Assembly: GCA_944391275.1 (NCBI GenBank)
Contig: CALXSZ010000145.1
Span: 1-11,451 of the forward strand
Length of the DNA: 11,451 bases
From: an uncultured Syntrophomonadaceae bacterium
GTDB taxonomy: Bacteria > Bacillota > Syntrophomonadia > Syntrophomonadales > Syntrophomonadaceae
Reading direction: 5' to 3'
The notes beneath the pieces were generated by a model. It was not told the origin of the DNA. It worked only from the letters and a program-made list of their open reading frames with translations, and made no database searches. A program made the position numbers and the translations under genes. Positions 1-6,565 of the stretch are shown in pieces; position 1 is the stretch's first letter; each line of letters opens with the position of its first letter.

Positions 1-1085
1 TTATGGAAAACTCCCTCCATGGGCATATGTAAATCGCGTATTTCTGGAAGAAGCATCTGAATAACCGGAAGAAAAATGCGTTCCGTCGCCAATGCCATGT
101 AACAATCCTCCATAGGAGGCTTGCCGACTACTGTAGCCGGATAAATCGCATCTTTGCGATGCGTGAGGCAAGTCAGATGAAAAACCGGATACTCTCCAGC
201 TAAGGAATAATACCCCGTATGATCCCCAAAAGGCCCTTCCACCCGTTTTTCATCCGCTTCAACATAGCCCTCTAAAATAAAATCTGCATCAGCAGGTACT
301 TCCAGATCAACGGTTTTACATTTTACCAATTCCACGCCTTTGCCCCGGAAGAATCCGGCCAACAACAGCTCGTCCAAATCCCTGGGCAGTGGAGCGGTCG
401 CAGCATAGGTTACAGCGGGATCGCCTCCTAAGGCTACCGCTACTTCAATACGGTTTTTTCCTTGTTCTTTCATCATGCGGTAGTTATTGGCGCCGTCATG
501 GTGAACGTGCCAATGCATTCCCGTCGTTTTGGAATCGTATACTTGTAAACGATACATTCCAATATTACGCATTCCGGTTTTCGGATTACGGGTAAAAACC
601 TGCGGCAAGGTAATAAAACGTCCAGCGTCTTCCGGCCAACACTGCAAAATGGGCAATTGCGTAAGATCCGGTTCCGTCATAACCACTTCCTGACAAGCGC
701 CTTCCCGAACGATTTTCGGCATAATCCACGCCAAAGGAAGGACTTTAGGTAAATATTCAGGAATCATTTTTATTCGTTCTCCCCAGGAGACCCCAGGAAG
801 TTTCTCCAGCATAGTAATCAGTTCTCGAACACGCGCAGCCGCTTGTTCAATGTTTTCCATTCCCAAACTAAGCCCCATGCGCTTCTCACTACCAAAGGCA
901 TTGATGAAAACCGGAAATTTAGATCCCTTGACATTTTCAAATAATAGCGCCGGACCATGCTGTTTACAGATTCGATCAGTAATTTCCGTAATTTCCAATA
1001 CGGGATCCACCGCCGCAGTAATACGCATCAATTCTCCTTGATCGTCCAGTGTTTGTATGAAATCAAGCATTCCTTTATAGGCCAT
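1..1085 (-). CDS. ubiD: UbiD-family prFMN-dependent decarboxylase (partial, C-terminus missing)
   Basis: About 361 codons are open from the ATG at 1085 to the left edge without a stop; full-length UbiD proteins are roughly 480-600 residues, so about a quarter or more is missing. UbiD enzymes decarboxylate aromatic acids using prenylated FMN and a divalent metal, commonly at the carboxylated-ring step of quinone synthesis. Seen: N174 and R179 in NIGMYR, H191/H193 in MHWHVHHDG, E272 in ILEGY, and E283 and D288 in EGPFGDHTGYY, which match the metal/cofactor ligands and the catalytic R-E-D/E set of the family. The start MAYKGMLDFI is typical of the family and has AAAGGA 8 nt upstream. An in-frame ATG at 1130, overlapping the stop of the preceding gene as ATGA, is an alternative start. 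Cotranscription with a HepS-like gene favours a menaquinone-type role, but substrate specificity cannot be read from the sequence. Confidence 0.93.
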   Translation of the reverse strand, partial: MAYKGMLDFIQTLDDQGELMRITAAVDPVLEITEITDRICKQHGPALLFENVKGSKFPVFINAFGSEKRMGLSLGMENIEQAAARVRELITMLEKLPGVSWGERIKMIPEYLPKVLPLAWIMPKIVREGACQEVVMTEPDLTQLPILQCWPEDAGRFITLPQVFTRNPKTGMRNIGMYRLQVYDSKTTGMHWHVHHDGANNYRMMKEQGKNRIEVAVALGGDPAVTYAATAPLPRDLDELLLAGFFRGKGVELVKCKTVDLEVPADADFILEGYVEADEKRVEGPFGDHTGYYSLAGEYPVFHLTCLTHRKDAIYPATVVGKPPMEDCYMALATERIFLPVIQMLLPEIRDLHMPMEGVFH

Positions 1086-1126
1086 TTTGTATCCTTTGCT
1101 TTCTTTGACTAAAGTTTCAACGGATG

Positions 1127-1879
1127 TCATTGTGTCATATAGACTTTTTCTTTGACTCTTTGATTTTGTACGCTCGATACAGCTTTTGTAAATTGCATCA
1201 ACGCTTGCTTTTCCCATCCATCCGGAAGGGTTTCCCAATCGGCTTCATAAAATATTCTTGGATTTGTCAAAGCGAGTCCCTGCCGGGAAGATTCTAAAAA
1301 CATTCCCAAATTCCATCCAAATCTCCCCGCTCTTTTTTGTTGCAGATCGGTCTGTCCGGCTAAACAAGCCGCGCTATAAAAAGCCGCCTCATACCAAGAA
1401 GCATGCGTATAGTCCAATATTTCCAAATCGATTTGGGAACGTTCCGTATAACGCACCATACCCTCACTCATCCGTACAACGATCCGTGCAAAGTACGGAA
1501 TCAACACGAATGCTTCATCTTCTGCCAACAATTGTAGCGCTCGGGCCATGATCTGATCTCCCACAAGCAAAAGATATGAAGCTTTTCTAGGATTCGGTTC
1601 CTCTGCGCCATCCTGAATCCGATCATGCAGGTGCCCCGAACAACGCAACAGGCATAATAAGCCAGCCATACGGATTACACGCTCTTTTGAATGCCCATAT
1701 AACCGAAAAGCATATATGACAATATATACCAGATCGTTCCATGTATCGTCCTTGCGAAATGTTTTTTGATCCTCTTGATCAATATATCTGAGCCATTCCT
1801 GGGTTTCAGCTCGGAACCATTTCGTTACAGCTTCTATTTCTTCTCGAACCCGGATATCATGAATCCTGATTCTTTCCAT
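1127..1879 (-). CDS. HepS-like (heptaprenyl diphosphate synthase component 1-like) protein
   Basis: A 250-residue, mostly helical protein. It resembles the small non-catalytic component (HepS/component 1) of two-subunit long-chain prenyl diphosphate synthases: similar total length, a LHDRIQD stretch (residues 84-90) where true prenyl synthases carry the first DDxxD, a VGDQIMARALQLLAE segment (106-120) like the GD-x-L-x-A helix, and RMSEGMVRYTE (136-146) like the E-G/N-x helix, followed by SWYEAAFYSAACLAG (161-175). The aspartate-rich substrate motifs are degraded, so catalysis alone is unlikely. In Bacillus-type systems component 1 pairs with HepT to make the menaquinone side chain; no HepT is in this window. 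The next gene is the UbiD decarboxylase, with stop and a possible ATG overlapping. The start at 1879 has GGAAAGGA about 9 nt upstream. The family call comes from memory of HepS features and not from an alignment; a degenerate single-chain polyprenyl synthase is the main alternative. Confidence 0.6.
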   Translation of the reverse strand: MERIRIHDIRVREEIEAVTKWFRAETQEWLRYIDQEDQKTFRKDDTWNDLVYIVIYAFRLYGHSKERVIRMAGLLCLLRCSGHLHDRIQDGAEEPNPRKASYLLLVGDQIMARALQLLAEDEAFVLIPYFARIVVRMSEGMVRYTERSQIDLEILDYTHASWYEAAFYSAACLAGQTDLQQKRAGRFGWNLGMFLESSRQGLALTNPRIFYEADWETLPDGWEKQALMQFTKAVSSVQNQRVKEKVYMTQ

Positions 1880-1921
1880 GGGTTTTCGTCCTTTCCACTA
1901 AAAAAACACATTTGTCTAAGC

Positions 1922-1930
1922 ATTATAACA
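1922..1930 (-). promoter_or_regulatory. Extended -10 promoter for the HepS-like/ubiD pair
   Basis: On the minus strand the sequence reads TGTTATAAT, a perfect TGn-TATAAT extended -10 box about 42 nt upstream of the HepS-like start codon. The -35 position is poor (TTTATT at 17 bp), which is normal for extended -10 promoters. It lies in the 120-bp gap after sigG, so the pair is probably transcribed vegetatively and independently of sigG. No convincing rho-independent terminator for sigG is visible in this gap. Confidence 0.55.
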
Positions 1931-1999
1931 CAAAAGGCATGGCAAATAAACCCCAGGGAAGAATTTGTTATTGGGCATAAAAGTAATAATCAAACACTT

Positions 2000-2782
2000 T
2001 TAGACGTATTTACGCAGTTGTTTCAACGCCGCTTTTTCCAATCGTGAAACCTGTGCTTGAGAAATCCCAATTTCTTCGGCAACTTCCATTTGTGTGCGTC
2101 CTTTAAAAAACCGTAAATCAATAATATACCGTTCTCGTTCGTTCAGGCGGTTCACCGCTTCAGTTAAATTAATATCTTCCAGCCAATTTTCTCCAGAACT
2201 TTTTTCATCACAAACCTGATCCATTACCATAATCGGGTCCCCTCCATCATTATAAACCGATTCGAATAACGACACCGGTTCTTGAATGGAATCCAACGCA
2301 AATACAATTTCCTCGCGCGGGATATCTAATTCTTCCGCAATTTGTTCCACCGACGGTTCTTTTCCATTTTTTAACAGCAAGTGTTCTCTTGCTTGTAAAG
2401 ATTTATAGGCAATATCCCTCAACGAACGTGAAACGCGAATGACATTATTATCTCTTAGATAACGCCGAATTTCCCCGATCACCATCGGTACAGCATACGT
2501 AGAAAAGCGAACGTTTTGCGACAAATCGAAATTGTCAATGGCTTTCATTAACCCAATACAACCTACTTGAAATAAATCATCCATGGATTCACCACGATTA
2601 TGAAAGCGCTGAATTACACTCAACACCAAACGTAAATTTCCTTGGATCAGTTTTTCCCGAGCGGCTGCCGCGTCTTCCGTGTGAGATTGTATTTGAGTAA
2701 ATAAACGACGCATTTCTTCATTTTTTAATACGGGGAGCTGCGATGTATTCACCCCACAAATCTCCACTTTATTTACATACAT
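2000..2782 (-). CDS. sigG: RNA polymerase sporulation-specific sigma factor SigG
   Basis: A 260-residue sigma-70 family protein that directs late forespore transcription after engulfment. The N-terminus NKVEICGVNTSQLPVLKN (residues 4-21) is the diagnostic SigG signature. Region 2 spans about 45-115 (DDLFQVGCIGLMKAIDNFD, then RFSTYAVPMVIGEIRRYLRD), region 3 about 120-165, and region 4 about 205-258, with the helix-turn-helix MEVAEEIGISQAQVSRLEK near the end. Length and all regions are intact. The start MYVNKVE fits the family; the candidate ribosome site AAGGCGG lies 11-14 nt upstream, a little far, and both it and the start codon fall within a predicted RNA hairpin. The usual upstream partners spoIIGA and sigE are not next to it; instead about 8.6 kb of accessory DNA fills the rest of the window. 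Confidence 0.98.
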   Translation of the reverse strand: MYVNKVEICGVNTSQLPVLKNEEMRRLFTQIQSHTEDAAAAREKLIQGNLRLVLSVIQRFHNRGESMDDLFQVGCIGLMKAIDNFDLSQNVRFSTYAVPMVIGEIRRYLRDNNVIRVSRSLRDIAYKSLQAREHLLLKNGKEPSVEQIAEELDIPREEIVFALDSIQEPVSLFESVYNDGGDPIMVMDQVCDEKSSGENWLEDINLTEAVNRLNERERYIIDLRFFKGRTQMEVAEEIGISQAQVSRLEKAALKQLRKYV

Positions 2783-2848
2783 AAATCGTAAAACCGCCTT
2801 TCTTGAGATTCTTTCATTTGAAAGAATGGGTTTTACTTTATTTATGTA
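2778..2848 (-). promoter_or_regulatory. sigG leader hairpin that occludes the start codon
   Basis: Three nested perfect stems are seen. The outer stem pairs 2778-2786 with 2840-2848 (9 bp, containing the sigG ATG at 2780-2782). The middle stem pairs 2788-2795 with 2829-2836 (8 bp, covering the 3' edge of the ribosome site). The inner stem pairs 2808-2815 with 2820-2827 (8 bp, ATTCTTTC/GAAAGAAT, 4-nt loop). A 1x3 internal loop separates the outer and middle stems; the GAAAGG part of the ribosome site lies in an asymmetric 12-nt internal loop. In the minus-strand RNA this would hide the initiation codon. A translation-damping leader hairpin has been described for B. subtilis sigG. No folding energy was calculated. 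Confidence 0.6.
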
Positions 2849-2869
2849 CGATTTTTCTTCATTCTAAAC
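2840..2869 (-). promoter_or_regulatory. Candidate SigF/SigG-type promoter of sigG
   Basis: The minus strand shows GTTTA (2865-2869), a full match to the SigF -35 consensus GYWTA, then a 15-bp spacer and GTACATAAAT (2840-2849) as a moderate -10 match, which includes a CATAAAT resembling the SigG -10. The start site would be near 2833. The position just upstream of sigG and the known SigF control of sigG support it, but the -10 match is imperfect. The -10 box is the same sequence as the outer 5' arm of the leader hairpin. Confidence 0.4.
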
Positions 2870-3376
2870 GAATTCAATCTGGAAAAATAAGGTAAATTCA
2901 ACGCACGCTCTTTTGGTTTAAAGAACAAGAATGTTTTCTACCAAACGGTCTCTCTTACTCTGAATTAAATCCAATTATAGTAGTCCCAAACGGCTACAAT
3001 GCAAACGGTCTTTAATCTCGATTAAAACCCAGCAGAATAATTTTTATGAGCGTAAAAATTGTATGTTCTAAAAATGATCTTGCTCCTAAGCAAAACCACA
3101 CGGAACGATAGAACAACATTTTTGCACTTCCGAGAAATATGATATTACTCGTTCCGTTGCCGCACCCTGCAAGCCACATAAATCAAGGCTTTTTGTCCGT
3201 CTAAATGTCCATGCATCATAAAACCACATGGGCGTTGAATATATGAATTAACAAAGGGAACTATATCATTTGTGTGTTCATCTTCATGGGCGCAAAATCC
3301 CATGCAAACACAAGAGCTTTTTTTGATTGTAGATAATGGGAAATGGCAATCAACATATTTACACCCCCAAACAATC
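2870..3376. other. Intergenic region with no recognised gene
   Basis: About 500 bp between the sigG promoter and the end of the KTR gene terminator. It holds the CAAACGG repeat block (2942-3031), a palindrome TTTAATC-tc-GATTAAA at 3011-3026, and a minus-strand TATAAT at 2974-2979 with a weak TTGCAT at 19 bp that could be a vegetative promoter towards sigG. An 82-codon open frame on the minus strand (3145-3393) starts inside the terminator hairpin, lacks a ribosome site and has no recognisable motif, so it is not called. This stretch probably contains the junction between sigG and the acquired block, but no clear attachment site was found. Confidence 0.5.
2942..3031. repeat. Imperfect direct repeats with CAAACGG core
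   Basis: CAAACGGTCT occurs at 2942 and 3002, each followed by a related stretch (CTCTGAATTAAATCC against CTCGATTAAAACCC), giving two imperfect copies of about 30 bp with a 60-bp period. A third core, CAAACGGCT, sits at 2987. They flank the minus-strand TATAAT at 2974-2979. They could be binding sites or decayed element ends; the function is unknown. Confidence 0.4.
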
Positions 3377-3418
3377 AGAGCCGATAACCGCATTTTTATC
3401 TTGCGTGTTATTGGCTCT
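3377..3418 (-). terminator. Hairpin terminator (decayed U-tract) at the end of the marR-mutM-KTR operon
   Basis: On the minus strand AGAGCCAATAACACGCA pairs with TGCGGTTATCGGCTCT across a 9-nt loop: 15 pairs with one A-C mismatch and one bulged A. The original KTR stop codon lies inside the first arm, a layout typical of gene-end terminators. The tail is GATTGTTTG instead of a clean U run, so termination may be weakened. Confidence 0.6.
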
Positions 3419-3594
3419 GCGTCTAAAGTGTCCGGCTTTTGGATAACGGATATATTCAGCTTTTTTACATTGATTAAAGTTTTTTACCTACATTTGGAAC
3501 AGGAAAGCGGAATGTTTTTCAGTTCTATATCTTTCCGTACTTGCAATCTTGTTTTATTACCACAAACAAGACATAAGATCGAATCATATCTCAA
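3408..3594 (-). pseudogene. Cysteine-rich KTR zinc-ribbon protein, broken
   Basis: Read from TTG at 3594 the frame gives ILCLVCGNKTRLQVRKD, then LKNIPLSCSKCR, a stop (TAA at 3484-3486), and then KTLINVKKLNISVIQKPD. This matches the small Cys-rich KTR family: two CxxC pairs forming a zinc ribbon, the NKTR signature and the TLINV tail. In relatives the codon after the last CxxC segment is usually Gln, so CAA to TAA explains the stop. One extra base near 3422-3428 then moves the ending TQSQ-stop out of frame. Family members have about 55-65 residues; here 36 can be made, still including both CxxC pairs. AAGGA lies 9 nt before TTG, and the gap from mutM is 19 nt, so it is the last gene of that operon. 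KTR genes are common cargo of integrative elements in Firmicutes. The biochemical role of the family is unknown. Confidence 0.8.
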
Positions 3595-3613
3595 TTAGAT
3601 TTTTCCTTCCAAT

Positions 3614-4438
3614 TTATTTTTGGCAATGAGGGCAGAATGTACTGCTTCTCCCCCCAATCGCCATGCGGCAAAGTGTTGATTTGCAATTCGGACAAGGCTC
3701 TCCCTCATGTCCGTAAGCCTGTAAAAACGGTGTGTTGCGGTAATCCTGTCCTTTTGTTTCCAAATATTCTTCCGGGAAGATTTCATTTTTTTGGATAAAG
3801 AACGACAGCCGCTCCGGGATAACTTTGGCAAGACATTTCCATTCTTCTGCGGTTAGGCTATTTGCTGGCCGCGTAGGACAAATTTTTGCCGCGAACAAAA
3901 TCTCGTCGGAATAGATATTTCCAATCCCGGCAATCACGCTTTGCTCCATCAGACATTCTTTGATAGACTTTTTCCGCTTTGCTAATCTGGCAGACAGATA
4001 TTCCGCAGTAAAGTCCAGGGCAAGCGGTTCCTTGCCTAACTTTTCAATTCCGCTACATGTATCTGTTTCTCCTTTCCTAATCAGCCAGAAACGTCCGAAA
4101 CGGCGCGTATCCGAAAAGCGTAGTTCTTTGCCGTTGTTCAACCGAAAAATGATATGTGTATGTCTTTCTTCCGGGTAGGCTGCTGGTGTTACCAGCAAGC
4201 ACCCGGTCATTCACAAGTGAACGATGATTTTATCTCCACTTTTGAGCATAATAGCAAGAAATTTTCCCCGCCGTGTTATGCTGTCAAAAACTTGTCCCGT
4301 AAGACAGCGGCAAAATTCATCGGCGGTAGGTTGGGCAATCACTTCCAGTCGGCTGACTATAGTCTGCTCAATCGCAAACCCTTGTATCTGCGGCTCAATC
4401 ACCCGCCTTATCGCTTCCACTTCCGGCAATTCCGGCAT
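3614..4438 (-). pseudogene. mutM: Formamidopyrimidine-DNA glycosylase MutM/Fpg with an in-frame TGA
   Basis: MutM excises 8-oxoguanine and ring-opened purines and cuts the abasic site by beta/delta elimination. The start MPELPEVEAIRR supplies the catalytic P2 and E3; K59 in RRGK, GIGNIYSDEIL and the C-terminal zinc finger (CPNC ... GRSSTFCPHC) are all present. The total of 274 sense and nonsense codons is normal for the family. Codon 76 (4211-4213) is TGA within HL-stop-MTG, where relatives read HLRMTG or HLGMTG; CGA to TGA is a single change. The open frame resumes at once with ATG at 4210, so termination-reinitiation could give two fragments, but no ribosome site precedes that ATG. The start overlaps the end of the radical SAM gene by 44 bp and has AAAGGTGG upstream. 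Probably inactive unless the stop is read through or is a sequencing error. Confidence 0.93.
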
Positions 4439-5330
4439 GGCTGCCACCACCTTTCCTCGCGGATTTTTTAATCTGCTCGTGATAAAAATAATTGACAACA
4501 ACAGGTGGTGCGTCAAAAGGACGCTGCATACTATCGTCGTTTGTTACATAGTCAAGTCCGATCTCTGCGGCATAGGTTTTTAACTCTGCGTCCAGCAGTT
4601 CCCAGTATCGGCGGTTTCCCTTTTGGTAAATCTCTTGATAGAGAGATAACAATTCGGGATATTTTTCTTCTATATAGCCCATAATCACCGCTTTATAGTT
4701 GCCCCGCAAATTGAGATTTTCCAACCAAATCAAATTGCACTGGCCTTTTGTGCGGTCAATAATTGCTTTTACCTCGGTAATACCGGGGAATATGGGGGAA
4801 ACAAAACAAGTCGTGCGGATCCCCGCCCGGTGGAATACTTCCATAGCCACAAGCCGCCGCTCAATACTGGAAGCGTTATCCATATCGTTTTTGAAATCTT
4901 CGTCCAGCGTATTGATCGACCATGAAACGCGAGCGCCTGGGAAAGTCCGTATCAAATCCAAATCGCGCAAGATCAAATCACTTTTTGTCGCAATGCTGAT
5001 TTTCGCTCCACTTCCCTTTAATTGTTCCAGCAAAGCGCGTGTGCGTCCATATCGTTCTTCTTGGGGAAGATAGGGGTCTGTAACGGATCCGATAAACAGT
5101 TCTTTACCTGCATATTTTGAGGGATTTTTCATTTCCGGCCAACTCTTGACATCTAAAAAAGTTCCCCACGGCTCTGCATGGCCTGTAAAACGCTTCATAA
5201 ATGACGCATAGCAATATCGGCACCCATGCGTACAGCCCACATAGGGGTTGACGGAATATTCGCATACGGGCAAATTGGATTTTGTGATAACGCTTTTTAC
5301 CTCGATTTCTCGAATCAGCAGGCAGTTCAT
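4395..5330 (-). CDS. SPL-family radical SAM protein
   Basis: A 311-residue radical SAM enzyme of the spore photoproduct lyase-like group (COG1533-type). The [4Fe-4S] motif is CTHGCRYC (C33, C37, C40; CX3CX2C), preceded by SVNPYVGC. GSVTDPYLPQE and WLENLNLRGNY are further hallmarks of this group. It reductively cleaves S-adenosylmethionine, but the substrate is unknown; true spore photoproduct lyases are a distinct branch and nothing here proves thymine-dimer repair. The ATG at 5330 is chosen over the upstream GTG at 5339 because GGGAGG lies 9 nt before it and the ATG overlaps the preceding stop as ATGA, showing translational coupling to the nitroreductase. Its 3' end overlaps mutM, so the two are made together, which suggests a DNA-linked or damage-linked task. 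The gene is intact. Confidence 0.9.
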   Translation of the reverse strand: MNCLLIREIEVKSVITKSNLPVCEYSVNPYVGCTHGCRYCYASFMKRFTGHAEPWGTFLDVKSWPEMKNPSKYAGKELFIGSVTDPYLPQEERYGRTRALLEQLKGSGAKISIATKSDLILRDLDLIRTFPGARVSWSINTLDEDFKNDMDNASSIERRLVAMEVFHRAGIRTTCFVSPIFPGITEVKAIIDRTKGQCNLIWLENLNLRGNYKAVIMGYIEEKYPELLSLYQEIYQKGNRRYWELLDAELKTYAAEIGLDYVTNDDSMQRPFDAPPVVVNYFYHEQIKKSARKGGGSHAGIAGSGSDKAGD

Positions 5331-5944
5331 GATCGCCACCCTCCCATGTGAATATGACTGTCCGGGGTACTGTCATACTGTTCCAAAACCAGTTCATCTT
5401 CTTTGGGATAACCTACTCCAATAAAGCAAGGGGTCATCCACCCGTTAGGCACGCCAAGTTTCGCAAGCACAACATTGTGTTCCTTATTGAGTGGAATACG
5501 CAAAGAGTATCCAAGTCTCTCGTTGATAACAGCGAGCATAATATTTTCAGCAACACACCATGCGGTGGATAGTGGGTTCAGCTTGCTCACCCATTCCGCG
5601 TTAAGTCTGGCACATTTGAATAACGGAACGATCACATAGGGACAATCCACCAGCATAGAATACTGCCTTGGCATGGCGTAGGCGTACATTTTCTGCGCCA
5701 GATTGGGGCGGGAATAGGTGTGGTTGCTGTCCACATAACGCTTGGCAACAGCTTTTGCGTATGCAAATGCTTGTTCCTTTTCCTTGCGCTCATGGAGAAC
5801 GATAAATTGCCAATTTCGGTAATGATCCCATGAGGGGGCTTTCATTCCGGCAGCGATAATCTGCTTAATTGCTTCAAAATCAACTTCTTTGTTTGTCCAT
5901 TCCCGGCTTGTTCTTCTTTTATTGATAACTTCATGAAATTCCAT
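5327..5944 (-). CDS. Nitroreductase family protein (second paralogue)
   Basis: A 205-residue FMN-dependent oxidoreductase of the nitroreductase superfamily, which reduces nitro groups, quinones or related electrophiles with NAD(P)H. Seen: the N-terminal phosphate-binding arginines in INKRRTSREW, APSWDHYRNWQF (residues 37-48) for the FMN site, and the C-terminal GVPNGWMTPCFIGVGYP loop. Length is normal and the frame is intact. The first residues (MEFHEVINKRR) closely match the neighbouring nitroreductase upstream, so the pair probably arose by tandem duplication followed by clear divergence. AGGAGG lies 7 nt before the start, and the gap from the upstream gene is 18 nt. The MarR partner suggests induction by a toxic compound; the substrate is unknown. 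Confidence 0.92.
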   Translation of the reverse strand: MEFHEVINKRRTSREWTNKEVDFEAIKQIIAAGMKAPSWDHYRNWQFIVLHERKEKEQAFAYAKAVAKRYVDSNHTYSRPNLAQKMYAYAMPRQYSMLVDCPYVIVPLFKCARLNAEWVSKLNPLSTAWCVAENIMLAVINERLGYSLRIPLNKEHNVVLAKLGVPNGWMTPCFIGVGYPKEDELVLEQYDSTPDSHIHMGGWRS

Positions 5945-5962
5945 GATGTTTCCTCCTGTGGT

Positions 5963-6562
5963 TTACCACTTGTTCCAGTGTACCTTGTTCTCTACTGTGG
6001 CCTTAACTTGGGTTGGCAAGAGGGGGTCTTTGACGGCATAGCCCAGCACCACCAGGGCAGGCAAGGACCAGCCGTCGGGCACTTTCAGAAAATCTTTAAT
6101 CTGTTCCGGCTCCTTCTTCACCGGAATATGGACAACAGACCCCAGCCCTTCAGCGGTGGCAGCAAGAAGCATATTTTCCACCAGCGCCCATGCTGCGCCG
6201 TAATCCATAAGCCCGTAGCCGTTTTTATCCTCGCTCAAAGGGTATTGCTGCTTGAAGTAAGGCAGGATTACACAAGCTGCTTCCTCGATCATGGTGCGCT
6301 GGCGGGGATAGGCAATCTTAAACATTTCCTGTTGTGGCGTTTTCGGCTCCCCTATACGGCAAGGGTAAGGGCGAATAAATTTAGCTAAATCCATGATAAT
6401 AGCCTTGTCCGTTAGCGTTACCAGTTCCCAACGCCTTTGATGGTTGGAAGATGGGGCTTTTAATCCCGCGTCCAAAATCCTCTCTAATACCTCCCTGGGG
6501 ATTTCCCTGTCCTCAAATTGACGGATGCTTCTTCTCTTGTTGATTACCTCGTAAAATTCCAT
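5963..6562 (-). CDS. Nitroreductase family protein (first paralogue)
   Basis: A 199-residue FMN flavoprotein of the nitroreductase superfamily. INKRRSIRQFEDREI carries the FMN-phosphate arginines, APSSNHQRRWE (residues 36-46) follows, and a family-type C-terminal segment VPDGWSLPALVVLGYAVKD is present. AALVENM-like helix residues and GLGSVVHIPV fit the dimeric flavin fold. It starts 3 nt after the marR stop with GGAGG 8 nt upstream, so it is the first enzyme of the MarR operon. It is a diverged paralogue of the next gene; keeping both suggests different substrates or a heterodimer, but neither can be shown from sequence. Confidence 0.92.
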   Translation of the reverse strand: MEFYEVINKRRSIRQFEDREIPREVLERILDAGLKAPSSNHQRRWELVTLTDKAIIMDLAKFIRPYPCRIGEPKTPQQEMFKIAYPRQRTMIEEAACVILPYFKQQYPLSEDKNGYGLMDYGAAWALVENMLLAATAEGLGSVVHIPVKKEPEQIKDFLKVPDGWSLPALVVLGYAVKDPLLPTQVKATVENKVHWNKW

Positions 6563-6565
6563 TTG

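Noticed and set aside
2000..2040. sigG terminator in the 1880-1999 gap
   Set aside because: Only a 6-bp AAAAGT/ACTTTT stem with a long loop and no GC core is visible.
3145..3393. 82-codon minus-strand open frame, His/Cys-containing
   Set aside because: It starts inside the terminator hairpin without a ribosome site, and I recognise no family. A decayed fragment remains possible.
3272..3598. 108-codon plus-strand open frame
   Set aside because: It lies antisense to the recognisable KTR remnant and its terminator, has no ribosome site and no family motif.
4224..4583. Plus-strand frames of 105 and 119 codons over mutM
   Set aside because: They are antisense to the strongly conserved mutM and radical SAM coding sequence.
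4395..5330. Calling the radical SAM gene spore photoproduct lyase (splB)
   Set aside because: The organism forms spores and the family is related, but the protein belongs to the broader SPL-like group and shows no feature proving thymine-dimer repair.
5933..6388. 151-codon plus-strand open frame
   Set aside because: It is antisense to the first nitroreductase, whose FMN motifs are clear.
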